Assembly (NCBI GenBank): GCA_024364735.1
Contig: JAGFNQ010009428.1
Location: 32,748 to 96,747 of the forward strand
Direction of reading: 5' to 3'
DNA length: 64,000 nucleotides
Source: Boesenbergia rotunda
Lineage: Eukaryota; Streptophyta; Magnoliopsida; Zingiberales; Zingiberaceae
The stretch's first letter is position 1; each line of letters begins with the position of its first letter. Below the pieces are notes generated by a model. That model saw only the letters and a program-made list of their open reading frames with translations. It was not told the DNA's origin and made no database searches. The position numbers and the translations under genes are program-made. Below are positions 1-12,096 of the stretch, in pieces.

Positions 1-67
1 TATATGTATGTTAGCGTAACGTCGTCTCTCACCACACCGTAAGGTCTGGAAAAAGACGGGTGTTACA
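1..67 (+). mobile_element. 3' end of a Ty3-gypsy (Del/Tekay-type) LTR
   Basis: These bases align, with scattered substitutions, to the reverse complement of the gypsy LTR termini at 6784, 8951 and 15878, and they end in the same TTACA terminus. The rest of this gypsy copy must lie to the left of the window. At base 68 the sequence changes to SIRE gag, so the gypsy element inserted in that gag. The methionine codon that appears to open a reading frame at 60 is made of LTR bases and is not a gene start. Confidence 0.8.
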
Positions 68-1457
68 GAAAAAGCCTCAACCAGTACCCGAGTTCGACTC
101 AGACTCAGAATCAGAAGACAGTGAAGGGGATCGACCTAAATTGGTCCAGCTAGCTCGTGATTACTACAAAGAACTCAAGTACCAACGAGCAAGAAGAAGT
201 CGAGCCAAAGAAAGGAAGATCCGACAGAACCGTCAACAAGTTCAAAGAGCAAAAACAACGTCACCTACTACAAATGCATCAAAAAGGGACACTTCAAGTA
301 AGAGTGCCCCAACCGAAAGGAAAACATGAAGGAGCGGAGAAAGAAGTCTCTTCAAGCCACCTGGCACGAGTCATCTTCCGAAGAAGAAGAGGAAGTCCCT
401 CATGCAAACCTGCTCGCCTTGATCACCTCGGAAGACGTCGACTACGGATCAGAATTGGAACCAGACGAAGACATCAACACCGGAAGACTCACAATCTCGG
501 AGAACGGACAAATCACTGTAAGGGGTTATTCAGAATATGAGTTATCTAAATTAATTTTTTATTTGTCCTGAAACTTAGCGAAAGCCAAAATCCGGGTTGA
601 GTCCCTCTGACAGGATGTAAAACTCCTCAAAGAGGAAGTCAACTCGTGGTCCTTCACCGAGCCAAGTCAAGAAGGAAACTCAACTCAAGTCAAAAGCTTG
701 AGGAAGAGAATTCCTCCTTGAAAAATCAAGTCAAGGAGCTCAGAGTTGCCTTAGAATGATTTACTTTGAGTTCCAAGGGTCTTGACATGATCCTTGGAAA
801 ACAGAAGTCTGTTCTCAATCGATCCGGACTAGGTTAACGAACCAAAACGAGACAACATTCATATTATTCTTTATTGAGCCAACCTAGAACCCAAGTCCAA
901 GCATGGGTCCCCAAGCTGTGTTTAAATAAACAAGCTGGACCAAACCAGTATTCGATCCCCAAGGATAAGATTCACATCTTGCCTAACCCTTATCGAGGCT
1001 ATAGTCCAGGGGGAGCCAATATAAAAACCATATTTATAGTTAGATAATTTTATTGAATTGCTTGTTTGCATGTTTATTTTTTTCAATTTTTAATTATCAT
1101 GCTTAGATAGAGGACTGGTTAGATTAAGGATAAAAGATTTAATTGAAATTTGAATAACCAAGTATTGGGGGGGAGGTGAGATGATAGTACGTAGGGAAGT
1201 CCTTCTAATAAGGTCAAGGTATGGCGTACCCTACTTGGTCTGTTTAGTCTGGTGGTACTAGCCGAAGCTACCGATCCAAGACCCAACTAGTTAGACCAGA
1301 ATTTTTCAAAAAGTAACTTTGAAAATGAAATTTTGTTAAAAGACTTTGTCAAGGAAAGGGTTGTTGCTCCAATAAGGCTACAGCTAAAGAAGGCACCTGT
1401 GCCTCGCCAAGACCTGGAAGCCAATTTTCAAAATTCAAATTCAAATTACTATCTATC
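68..1457 (+). pseudogene. SIRE unit 1: 3' part of gag and gag-pol spacer
   Basis: The reading frame after 68 encodes an acidic stretch (PEFDSDSESED) followed by LVQLARDYYKELK, closely matching residues about 230-265 of the better kept SIRE gag at 46907-48241. The remainder is broken by frameshifts and stops. No clean zinc knuckle survives, although a Ser/Glu-rich tract (about 370-400) is readable. From about 1150 to 1450 the DNA matches 48360-48640, the non-coding gag-pol spacer of SIRE unit 3. The alignment stops at 1457, where copia-A begins, and resumes at 25270. The SIRE assignment rests on this match and on the SIRE-type pol downstream. Confidence 0.8.
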
Positions 1458-3727
1458 TATTAGTGATATGAGAGAAGTGTCCTAAGGCAATCGCCTTATG
1501 ATTGTAATCATTTATTTTAATAAATAAATATTCACTATTTGAGTATACATGTTTGTGTATTTGATTGAGATCTTAAACTCATTTATTGAATGTCCGCAAT
1601 ATAATTCACAGCATGAGAGAATTTGTGATGAATTCACAACTAGTGATTATCTCTACATGTGCAATTGTGAAGTATTGAAATTGTCCATAGTCGATGAATT
1701 GATAAATACGGACACTATCAATTCTGTTGAGACTAACATGGGTTATTCTCTAATCAGCTGATTCTCACTAGCTGGTGACATTGAGATGTCCGGAGATAAA
1801 CATGAATGCTAGTTAAGGGAACTAGTTCATTGGAATGACTAGCTGTAAAACTTCATATGGTAGTCTACATATAAATATGTCAGTGAAGTTCTTACGGCAG
1901 CTTAAGTGCGATGTTTCTTTGACTTGCGGTGTTCAAGTCTCTTGGTCATGGAGACTTATACTTTGACATCTTAAGCAAGCATCTCCAAGGAGGTGTGGAC
2001 CCAGGATGATTGGGTATAAGCCGAAGTGCCCGAAGATGTTTGAACAGCCTACAAAGGATTCACCACTCCTTGCGAGGAGATGTATACCCGAGGCCTATCG
2101 TCGGATTGTTACTAGAAGCCGCTGGCCAGAGCATGACATGTTCAGAGTATGAATATCTTAAATACATGAGAGTAATTAGAATCCGTAGGACGAGAAAACG
2201 TTACTTGGGCTAGGTGTGACGTAGTCAGCCTAGTGGGGACTGACACACATAGACCATGTCCTGAACCAAGTGAGTATAAGATGGTGAAGGGAATGGGGCA
2301 CGATTCATTATAGCTGCTGAAGGGTTTCAGAATTGTTTTTGAGGTCAACCGTTGATCTTTCGATTAATTAGGAATCATGATGTACTACTAGGTGCCACTC
2401 ATGATCGTTCTATAATTGATTAATTATAGACGACCAACATAAATCGAAAGCCTATTTAGTCACACGCACTACGAGTTATCCGAGGGATTTAAAACGAGTT
2501 GAAAATTGGATTTTCCAATCAAGAGAGATTAGGTTTGGTTGAGCCAAACGATAAGTCGAATCTGAATTTTTCAGAGACGCATCGGAAGCGTAAAATGGCT
2601 AAGTCATTTGAAGACTTAATAGATGAATTAAATAAGTTTAATTCATTGGGGTGTGGCTTGGATGGGCCGGCCAAATAGGGCCTCTATTCTCTTTGCTTGG
2701 CCGACCACAACAAAGGGAGAGAACCAAGTTTTTGGTTCAATTTATAAAATAAACCAAGTGTGGTTTGTTTTATAAAATTATGGATGATATAAATATTTAT
2801 ATAATAAACCAAGGTTTGGTTTATTTTTCATGGAAATTAAAATGAATCATGGATTGGTTTATTTTATCAAATCAATCATGGATTGATTTACCATGATAAG
2901 GAAATTTATTCCATAAGAGAGAAGAGACTTGATTGATTTTTAGCATGAATTAAAATATGATTTTAACCATGATATAAAATCAAACTTGGCATGATGGAAT
3001 AAGTTATTCCATATTTGAGAGGCTTGATGGTTGAGAGGCCACTATATAAAGGACCCAAGGCAAGGCTTGGGTAATTATCGTAGAGATGAAGGCATAGGCT
3101 CTCTCCCTCTCTTTCTCTCCTTCTCTTCTCCCCTTCTTGCCGTGCGCCAACCAACCCCAAGAAGGAGCACTAGCCACCCCGCCCCTGCCCTTTCCCTGCC
3201 GACCACCACCTACTGCCGGAGAAGAAAGCTCCGACCATCTCTTGGCCGGAAGAAGGTGCTGCCGGAATTAGAGTTTGCCGCAAGGATCCTTTTTGCCGCA
3301 AGCCTCTTCTTTTGCTTCGCCGGAATTTTGATTCCGGCCATCCATTTGTGGTTTGTCTTCGACTTCTCTCTTGGTTTTTCTTCTCGCGTTCTCGGAGAAT
3401 CTAGTAGTTCTCGAGAACACAAAACTCGTGGCTTTGCGAAGACATCCCGAAGATACTCGGCGTGGACGCGAATAGAGGCGGAGCTTCCAAGGGACGCTTA
3501 CGGTTGGATCTCATCCCTTCCTTCGAGTTACGCGAGGTAATACGTAAATTAGTTTATGTTTCTTCAAAATTTCAAATATATGATCATGTCTTCACAAGAT
3601 AAACTTGCATGCTTAGATGTGTGGTTAAATGATTTAGAGAAATTATTTATGCTAAACCTTTTGCTGCACGTAATTAATTTTGAAATTACAAACCCGCATC
3701 CATGTCAACATACACCCAGTCCCAACA
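1458..3727 (+). repeat. Copia-A 5' LTR (about 2.27 kb)
   Basis: This is a full-length match to the LTRs at 23050-25269 and 61578-63221, and in reverse to 44651-46877. It ends in CCCAACA directly before the primer-binding site. Its first dinucleotide is TA where the 3' LTR has TG, one G-to-A change. Near the start is a perfect hairpin (1483-1498, 6-bp stem TAAGGC/GCCTTA with a 4-base loop). Open frames inside it of about 65-170 codons have no recognisable product. Confidence 0.92.
3044..3050 (+). promoter_or_regulatory. TATA box of copia-A 5' LTR
   Basis: The sequence TATATAA lies in the context CACTATATAAAGGACCC, kept in the sister LTRs (24634-24640 and 63164-63170). It is about 680 bases before the LTR end, so it probably marks the U3/R boundary and the retroelement transcript start shortly downstream. 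Confidence 0.7.
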
Positions 3728-3728
3728 G

Positions 3729-3739
3729 TGGTATCAGAG
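3729..3739 (+). other. Primer-binding site of copia-A
   Basis: TGGTATCAGAG lies one base after the LTR end. It is the usual plant copia primer site, complementary to the 3' end of initiator methionine tRNA. Confidence 0.9.
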
Positions 3740-5402
3740 TGAGGTTTGTGTTCGACATAATCATATAATTGTTTTTGCGGAAAGCTTTGTCATGATCTCA
3801 ATTTTGGAAAATTTTTCAATTATGGAAACTTTCCAATTATGGTAAAATTTTGATTTAGGAATTTTAAAGTTCGGAAATCCTCATGAAATTTCGCAAACTT
3901 TTGAAATATCTCTGTTTCTGAAATTTTATGATAATTGTTAAAACTTTCCAATTTTGAAAATTTTCCAATTTTGGAAATACGTAAGTTTTCCTTGTACCAG
4001 AAACTTACAATTATTCTGAAAACCTTTTATTTTTAGAAACTCTCCATTTATGGAAAGCTCGTAATTTTGTGCACTTTCTTTCAAGAAAGTCTAGACAAAT
4101 TATGGGAATATTAATTGGCATTTAAATTTATAATTGGAAATTAAATTATTTACAAAATTCTTTATTTTGGATTGAGCCTCGGGGAGCCGTCCAATTTAAG
4201 GTTAGTTGTTATAATTAAATTTCCTAAATTGAATTTAAGCTGTCAAATGTTTAATTTGGATTGAGCCTCGGGGAGCCGTCCAAATTAAGTTATTGATATT
4301 AATTTTTCATAAATAAAATATGTGATCAAATCTTGGAAATTTTTGAGGTGATTCTCAAACGATAATTTCCTTATTTGATTTATGAGGTGATGCTCTTACA
4401 TATTATTGTCTCCAAAATTAATTAGGAAAATTGTTTCCTATAGAGTATATTTCCTTAAATAAGATTTTCATGAAAATAATATGTGGTTGAATTAAGGGAA
4501 TCTGTCTCTTAATTTAATAAGATTTGATTTAGAGAAATCAAAGTCTTAAACATATTATTTCCGAAATTGATTATGATAATTCAGGAAATTGTTTCCCAAA
4601 ACAATTCCTTGAATAAAGTATGAAATTAGAATTAGGAAATCTGGTTCCTAATTCAATTAATGAGACTTGATAAATTAAGTCACATACATACTTTATTAAG
4701 GAAATCGTTAGAACATGACATAATTATATGTCATGAATGTGCATAAAAGAAAAGGATGAGACCCAAAACCCCTTACAAAATATTAAGGCCAACACCTTCC
4801 ATTAATATGGTTAGAACCGGAGTTTTGTTTCTCGTTTGGGTTGATGGACACATCCATGCCCGGCTTGAACCTCAACATGTTCAAACCATGGAATTAGTTT
4901 ATGATTAATATAGTTGGAGTCAGAAGTCAATCCTTATTTTTGGTTGTTGGACACATCTAAGCCTGACTAAACGGTTGATTAATGGGTCAGCCTTAAGCTT
5001 GGAGCATCGATTTGTTATGCCACAGCCAAGGTCGATGTAAAGAGAGGTGCAGTTGGGTGCTATGTATATTGTTGCATACTTGTTAATGAGTTAACAACCC
5101 AATGATTTATGCAAACATTCAATTAGTTGATAGCATAATGTGATAGTTACATATGTATAATATGTAATCGGTATAATTACCTACCTTCATAGCTAAGAAT
5201 AACTTGATGGACTCTAGCCATGGTTGTTCTTATCTATGGTTGGATATCAACTTATTTGGAGATGTTCCTACGATCTCCCGAATTGATAAAACGGGTTATT
5301 CAATTCGAAAAATAAATAGGATTTAATTAATGTATATTGATGCATTCTTTATCATTCTCATCACATAACCTCAATTTGTATTTATAGGATAATCACCTGA
5401 TC
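3740..5402 (+). other. Copia-A 5' leader, AT-rich, non-coding
   Basis: No coding region is visible between the primer site and gag. The leader is rich in A and T with many short homopolymer runs. A 34-base block containing GAGCCTCGGGGAGCCGTCC is present twice (4167-4200 and 4256-4289). Further loosely repeated 'gaaattg...tttcc' segments fill 4330-4720. Nothing points to a promoter or RNA gene. Confidence 0.6.
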
Positions 5403-6205
5403 ATGTCTTCTCTGAATTTGCGTTCCATTTTGGACACCAATAAGCTGACTGGGCCAAACTTCATGGACTGGCTTCGAAATCTGAGGATTGTCCTCAAGGT
5501 AGAAAAGCATGCTTATGTCCTTGAAGAACAACTTCCCAACCATCCTCCTAAAGATGCAACTCCAGACCAGTTAGTGGCCTATCAGAAACATGTGGCCGAT
5601 TCTGAACTTGTTAGTTGCATCATGCTGGCCGCTATGGTACCTGAGCTACAAAAGCAGCATGAGCATATGGATGCTCATACCATCGTCTTCCATCTTCATG
5701 AGCTGTTTGACGAGCAGGCGAGATCCGAAAGGTTTGAGGTCTCCAGACTCCTCTTCACCTCTAAGATGCAGGAAGGCACTTCTGTTTCACAGTTTGTGTT
5801 GAAGATGTTGGGGTACAATGAGCGACTAGGCACACTCGAATTTGCAATGGATCACGAACTAAGTATTGACTTAATTCTGCATTGTTTGCCCAAGAGTTAC
5901 TCACAGTTTGTGATGAACTATCGGATGAACAAACTGGAGACTACCATTCCTGAGTTGCTTAACTTGCTGAAGACTGTAGAGCCTTCTGTAAAGCAGGATC
6001 AGAAGACGGTACTGTTAGTTGGTTTCTCAAAGAAAGGCTCTAAGAGGAAGCCCAAAGAACAATATAAGGGAAGGAAGGAAAAGGCCAAAAAGATTAAAAA
6101 GGCACCAAAAGACACTTGCCATCACTGCGGCAAGGAGGGCCACTGGCGAAGAAACTGCAAGGTTTATCTTGAGTCCTTGAAGAAGAAGGCATCCGATGCC
6201 CCATC
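5403..6205 (+). pseudogene. Copia-A gag, cut by an insertion after codon 267
   Basis: The frame starts with MSSLNLRSILDTNKLTGPNF, a typical copia Gag N-terminus (the UBN2-type capsid domain follows over residues about 15-200). After a lysine-rich stretch comes a CCHC zinc knuckle, CHHCGKEGHWRRNC, at residues about 239-252. The family's role is to form the cytoplasmic particle and bind genomic RNA. The frame is open without stops, so this is the best kept part of copia-A. At 6206 the solo SIRE LTR begins, and codons beyond that point belong to the LTR. The host frame resumes at 19919 after an exact CCATC duplication. Start choice: first ATG after the leader, matching the expected family N-terminus. 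Confidence 0.88.
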
Positions 6206-6620
6206 TGTTGGATCGAGAGAACCGATAGAGGGGGGGGTGAATATCAGAAAGCGTTCGGATTTGAAAAGAGAATGCGTAGCGGAAGATTAAAAACAAAAAC
6301 ACGCAAACACAGATATTTTTACTTGGTTCGGAGCCTAGGTCGACTCCTACTCCAAGGCCCACGGTCGCTGACCATTTACTGCAGGCAGTACTATAATCGA
6401 GAAAAAAAATAGTTACAGAAATGGAATTACAATTCAAGTACAGTACTGAAATTGAGCTCTTATTTTTACCGACGTCCGATGTAGATTACTTTTTCCGGAG
6501 CAGTAGGACGTCGTCGGCGCTTGTATCTTGAGTCGGGAGGTTACCGAAGTAGAGCGCGGAAGACGAAGAGCGTAGAAGCGTTGAAAGAATTCGTTGTTTT
6601 GAAGCCTTGGTGCGAGGATC

Positions 6621-6628
6621 TTTTTATA
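6621..6628 (-). promoter_or_regulatory. TATA box of the reverse solo LTR
   Basis: Read on the minus strand the bases are TATAAAAA, just downstream of the GGGCGCCC palindromes, the same arrangement as in LTR a (TATATAAA at 40210-40217). Confidence 0.5.
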
Positions 6629-6783
6629 GCGCCTGGGGGCGCCCGGAACATCGGGGCCGCCCCCCACGTGTCGGCCGATCCACCTTTAGCTCGGTCAGCG
6701 TCTGATCCCTTCAAACTCGGGATTAGATCTTGACCGGGGCACCCGAGACGCTGGGGGCGCCGGGTTGACCGGGTCACAACTTA

Positions 6784-8414
6784 TGTAACGCCCGCCTTTT
6801 TCCCCCACCTTGTGGTGTGGCGAGAAAGGCGTCGTTACGCTCAACATACATGAACTTATAGAACATCTTAATGCAGCGGAATCATTTTTTTTTCTAAACA
6901 TGCTTATATGGAATATCTATATATGCCTAAACTTATCATTCATAAACTTACATGCATAGCATCATAACCTAACCGTTCCATAACTTATTCATCATCATCA
7001 TAAGTAGCAAGTAACTTATCCGTAACATAGCATCATGAGTCTTAAGTCATTCACTAGACATAACTATTATAAACGTAGCATAAAATCTAAGGGAGGCATT
7101 CCCAAAACTCAAGACATGCAATATGTGTAAATAAGAGGAATCCTTCTTGCCAAGTCACCGCCACACACACACATGCTTTTGCCCCTCCTGCTGCTTCCCT
7201 TAGTAACCTCTTGCTTGATCTGCGGTACGAGGAAGATAAGACTATAAGCACACAGGCTTAGTAAGACCCTTTCCTACTCACTAAAATCATACGTCACATA
7301 AACATAAGCATATCAAGTATCTTGACATAACATAACTCTGAACATAAACATAAACATAGTCATGGCATAAGTCATAAGCATATGAACAGCTACATAGCAT
7401 GATTCCTAACATAACCATAAATCTACAACATACTTAGCATAGCATAAATCTTGACATACATGAACATGAAACATAGCATGATATACTTCTTAACATACAT
7501 GAGCATGAGACATACTTATACATGGCATAATTTCAAGGCATACATGAACATGGAACGTACTTATCATAGCATGAGATATAAGCATAAGCATAAGCATAAG
7601 CATAAAACAAACTTACCCTGGCGCGATGCATAACATGGATGTATGGATGAGTCAAATGCATTTACTATATAAGGATGCTTAGTTTTAAAATCATACTTTT
7701 AAATGCTTAGCATAAACATAACATCATTGGGGTCCCCGGCTTGTACCACATACATACATCATAAGCACGCATCCCTAAGTAAATACGAGGTAGCTAGCCT
7801 CGACCTACTAGGGTAAGGACAACATAGTCGGTAGTCCCAGAACCGGGGCGTTCTTAAGGTGCCCATCCCTGTTGCACAGCTTCGGTAGTGGCAGAACCGT
7901 GGACAGCTTCGGTAGTCCAGAACCGGGGTGTTCTTAAGGTGCCCATCCCTTGGACCCTTACTTCGGTCCGGTACAAGCCCCATTCATAAAATAAAATAAC
8001 CATGCATGCTTCATCATTCATACTTGTCATTCATACTTATCATTCATACTTATTTCATATCATCGTTATGCCTTCATCATTCATACTTATCATTCATACT
8101 TATCATTCATACTTATCATTCATACTTAAGGCATAACCATCATCTTCATTCATACTTATCATTCTTTATTCACAAAATAGGACATACATACATAATCATG
8201 TTTCTAGCCATAAACATTACCTTGGTTCCTAAAGCTTGCATGATCTTGATACATAAATAAACATGCACTTCAGACATGATACATTTCATCTAGCATACAT
8301 AATCCTAGTATTCATCATAAAGCATGGATGATAAGCCACGTATAAATAGGACGTATACTACTAGGGTTCATGACATTCATTCTAAAACATGCACATACCT
8401 TCATAAACCATAAA
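6784..8414 (-). repeat. Truncated gypsy LTR (outer 3' LTR)
   Basis: It matches the first 1,586 bases of the middle LTR (8951-10536), with small indels in short repeats such as the ATAAGC array near 7580-7605 and CATTCATACTTAT units at 8015-8160. At 8414/8415 it jumps from LTR sequence to gag sequence with only one base of possible overlap, so the remaining LTR (equivalent to 10537-12062) is deleted. Confidence 0.9.
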
Positions 8415-8950
8415 GTGGTTGAGCCTGACGGAGGAGTTTGCATAACCGTAGGTGCGACAGGTATAGCAGTCTGGTTCGCCGGAGGAGTAGTAGAATTTTC
8501 TTGTTGGTTCATCAGGGTATTAATGGTTTGCTGCTGCTCGGTGACTTGACGCTGAAGTTGGGTCACTAATTGCATCAGATCAGGCGAGGGGGTAGTCTCA
8601 TTAAGTCTGTTACTCTGTCTTCTAGCCATGCTTTCCTTCATAAATGACAAGTATGGATAATATGAGTTATTGTTATACCTTCCCCCATATTAAATTCTAA
8701 ATTATTTAATTAATATATATATATATATATATTTTAAATAAATAAAAGAAAGTATCGTTCATGTTCACATATCTTACAAGTACTTGCCATTATCTATCAT
8801 AAGACATCGTTCATACTTGCATATTCTAGAACATAACATATCGTAAGAGTGCTTACTATCATAAAATATACTGAAAGGTACTTACTTGGAAGCGGCAGGA
8901 AAGAGGCTTGATGTGTGTGTAGTGAGATGGCAACGACTCTGATATCAACC
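8415..8950 (-). pseudogene. Duplicated gag start, leader and primer site of the gypsy element
   Basis: These 536 bases have a same-length and apparently identical counterpart at 15342-15877, including the length of the TA run near 8713-8730. They contain the first 78 codons of gag (start at 8650, MSFMKESMARRQSNRLNE) and the leader. The primer-binding site (8936-8948, minus strand TTGATATCAGAGT) is an altered initiator-tRNA site. The apparent frame continues past 8415 into LTR sequence by accident. Identity to the right copy argues for a recent duplication. Confidence 0.85.
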
Positions 8951-11574
8951 TGTAACGCCCGCCTTTTTCCCCCACCTTGTGGTGTGGCGAGAAAGGTGTC
9001 GTTACGCTCAACATACATGAACTTATAGAACATCTTAATGCAGCGGAATCATTTTTTTTTTCTAAACATGCTTACATGAAATATCTATATATGCCTAAAC
9101 TTGTCATTCATAAACTTACATGCATAGCATCATAACCTAACCGTTCCATAACTTATTCATCATCATCATAAGTAGCAAGTAACTTATCCGTAACATAGCA
9201 TCATGAGTCTTAAGTCATTCACTAGACATAACCATTATAAACGTAGCATAAAATCTAAAGGAGGCATTCCCAAAACTCAAGACATGCAATATATGTAAAT
9301 AAGAGGAATCTTTCTTGCCAAGTCACCGCCACACACACACATGCTTTTGCCCCTCCTGCTGCTTCCCTTAGTAACCTCTTGCTTGATCTGCGGTACGAGG
9401 AAGATAAGACTATAAGCACACAGGCTTAGTAAGACCCTTTCCTACTCACTAAAATCATACGTCACATAAACATAAGCATATCAAGTATCTTGACATAACA
9501 TAACTCTGAACATAAACATAAACATAGTCATGGCATAAGTCATAAGCATATGAACAGCTACATAGCATGATTCCTAACATAACCATAAATCTACAACATA
9601 CATAGCATAGCATAAATCTTGACATACATGAACATGAAACATAGCATGATATACTTCTTAACATACATGAGCATGAGACATACTTATACATGGCATAATT
9701 TCTCGGCATACATGACATGGAACGTACTTATCATAGCATGAGATATAAGCATAAGCATAAGCATAAAACATACTTACCCTGGCGCGATGCATAACATGGA
9801 TGTATGGATGAGTCAAATGCATTTACTACATAAGGATGCTTAATTTTAAAATCATACTTTTAAATGCTTAGCATAAACACAACATCATTGGGGTCCCCGG
9901 CTTGTACCACATACATACATCATAAGCGCGCATCCCTAAGTAAATACGAGGTAGCTAGCCTCGACCTACTAGGGTAAGGACAGCATAGTCGGTAGTCCCA
10001 GAACTGGGGCGTTCTTAAGGTGCCCATCCCTGTTGCACAGCTTCGGTAGTGCCAGAACCGTGGACATCTTCGGTAGTCCAGAACCGGGGCATTCTTAAGG
10101 TGCCCATCCCTTGGACCCTTACTTCGGTCCGGTACAAGCCCCATTTATAAAATAAAATAACCATGCATGCTTCATCATTCATACTTGTCATTCATACTTA
10201 TTTCATATCATCGTTATGCCTTCATCATTCATACTTATTATTCATACTTAAGGCATAACCATCATCTTCATTTATACTTATCATTCTTTATTCACAAAAT
10301 AGGACATACATACATAATCATGTTTCTAGCCATAAACATTACCTTGGTTCCTAAAGCTTGCATGATCTTGATACATAAATAAACATACACTTCAGACATG
10401 TTACATTTCATCTAGCATACATAATCCTAGTATTCATCATAAAGCATGGATGATAAGCCACGTATAAATAGGACGTATACTACTAGGGTTCATGACATTC
10501 ATTCTAAAACATGCACATACCTTCATAAACCATAAATCTATTATAATCATTTATCATCATACATGCATCATTCTAATTATCATAACATATTCCTATCTCA
10601 ATTACATATAGTCATGGTATATGATCTAAATATTCATGGATGAAACATAACATAAAATCTAACATGCATAATCATGTGATATTACACATAAACAAAGATT
10701 TTTGTACATAAAGGTCCTTACCTCATGCTTTAACTATCTACTATTATCATGGTGACTTATAAACATGCATTCTTGAGATCTTAACCCAAACCAAACCCTA
10801 GGATTGGGTCTTGGCCGAAACCATAAGGGGCCATGGGTCCTTAGAAAAATTTGCATAGTCATAGTCAACGTCCAATCCCTTGCATATTATGTCATAGGAA
10901 CCCATTGTGACCCTTGATTGGTTTTAACCCTAAGTCCTAGACCTTATTCATGCTTTGGCCGAAACCCTAGGGGAGTAATAGGCCCATGGAAAATTCATTT
11001 AAGTCACCATTTTCATTAATAACATATCATAGCAAAACATACTAATCATGCTTGGAGGTTTGAAAGTTAAACCTAGCCCTATACTTGATGTGGCCGAAAA
11101 CCTCAAGGGGTTTTAGGGTGCCAAAAACTTCCCTAAATCATAAGTTATGTCCTACATACTATCATAAAACTTTCAAGAGCACAAAAGAGAATTTACATCA
11201 TCCCTAACCCCACAAAACATCCTTGGCCGAAAACCCTAAGGGTCCTCTTCATGGTTTCCTCAACTTAAATCTTAAACAAAAATTCTAAATCTTGTTAAGC
11301 ATCAAGGAACAATTATACCACAGGTGAGAAGGGTCTTACCTTGGGTTGTCCTTGGTTTTTAGACCTTAAAAGAGAAGGAAAAATGGAAATCCCTTTGATA
11401 CTTGAACCCTTCTTGCCCTTGTAACCTTGGAAGAGAACCTAGATCTTCCAAAATAGAGCCCTTGGTGGAACTTTTCCTAAGGGGGAGAGCACCTTGAAGT
11501 TTCGGCTAGAGCAAGGAGGAAGAAGAAATGAAGAGAAGAAGGGAAATTGTAACTTCCTAACCACCTTTATACCA

Positions 11575-11581
11575 CATTAAA
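11575..11581 (-). promoter_or_regulatory. TATA box of the gypsy LTR
   Basis: The minus strand reads TATAAAG. The same motif is at 18475-18481 in the right LTR and at 63704-63710 in the LTR at the window's right end. It lies about 480-490 bases from the LTR start, reading in the element's direction. Confidence 0.6.
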
Positions 11582-11670
11582 AGAGGCAAGTGAAGAGTCA
11601 TGGTGTCTCTTCCCTTGATGACTCTTCATTTTTCCCAAGCCTTAACTAAGATCCACTTCATTCCCTCATA

Positions 11671-11750
11671 GCACTCCCTTGCTAGGTGAATTGGTTAGTG
11701 CATGCTTGGTTGTACAAGAGGTCCAAGGTTCAATCCTTGGTGCATGCACT
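11671..11750 (+). other. tRNA-like segment inside the gypsy LTR, antisense to the element
   Basis: The stretch resembles a tRNA: a D-arm-like TAGGTGAATTGGTTAGTGCA (compare the common tRNA form TAGCTCAGTTGGTTAGAGCA), then a short stem with CTTG/CAAG, then a T-arm-like CCAAGG-TTCAAT-CCTTGG. The T loop lacks one base compared with the GGTTCGAATCC B box, and I cannot pair a full acceptor stem, so it is not called as a tRNA gene. It recurs at 18571-18650 and on the minus strand at 63526-63605. It may be a fossil tRNA insertion or a chance Pol III-like promoter. Confidence 0.5.
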
Positions 11751-12062
11751 AATTTCCTATTTTATTTTTATTTTATTTCCTACCATTTCGAAATTTCCTT
11801 AAAAATTCCCCCATAATTATGTTAATATTTCTTATTAAAATCCATTTATTTTTATATTAAATTCTACCTAAAATCCACCCATAATCATGGTACTAGGAAG
11901 CCCATATAAGGCTCATTCGTACTTAGTTTTCTCAATTTAAATGAGAAAATCATGGGTTTCTAAGCTAAGGTTCGTACTAATATTTCTAGATCCTTCGGAA
12001 AATTATCTAGACATACTTAATATTTTAAAGCAAATATTAAGGAAATTTTCCGGGTCGTTACA

Positions 12063-12075
12063 ATCCCCCATACCT
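12063..12075 (-). other. Polypurine tract of the gypsy element
   Basis: On the minus strand this reads AGGTATGGGGGAT directly before the LTR start, the expected plus-strand primer position for the middle LTR. Confidence 0.8.
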
Positions 12076-12096
12076 CTTGAAAGTTCATCCTCGAGC

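Larger units (their letters stand above)
8951..12062 (-). repeat. Middle full-length gypsy LTR
   Basis: It begins TGTAACGCCC and ends GGTCGTTACA in window orientation and is very similar to 15878-18961. Read on the minus strand it is preceded by a polypurine tract (12063-12075) and followed by a primer site (8936-8948). A 40-base block containing CAGAACCGGGGC is directly repeated around 9996-10040 and 10073-10110. No gene is recognisable inside it; small conserved frames (for example 74 codons at 9920-10144) follow from LTR identity. Confidence 0.92.

Noticed and set aside
5403..6290. A complete Gag of 295 codons
   Set aside because: The last 28 codons are solo-LTR sequence. The true gag part stops at 6205.
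8797..9033. A 78-codon frame found twice (also 15724-15960)
   Set aside because: It spans the leader and LTR edge and is present twice only because that region is duplicated.
9920..10144. A 74-codon minus-strand frame that recurs in all three gypsy LTRs (also 7759-7983 and 16848-17072)
   Set aside because: The LTRs are near-identical, so conservation is not independent. The frame contains a direct repeat and resembles no known protein.
11671..11750. A functional tRNA gene
   Set aside because: The T loop lacks a base, no acceptor stem can be paired and the anticodon stem is weak. It is reported only as tRNA-like.
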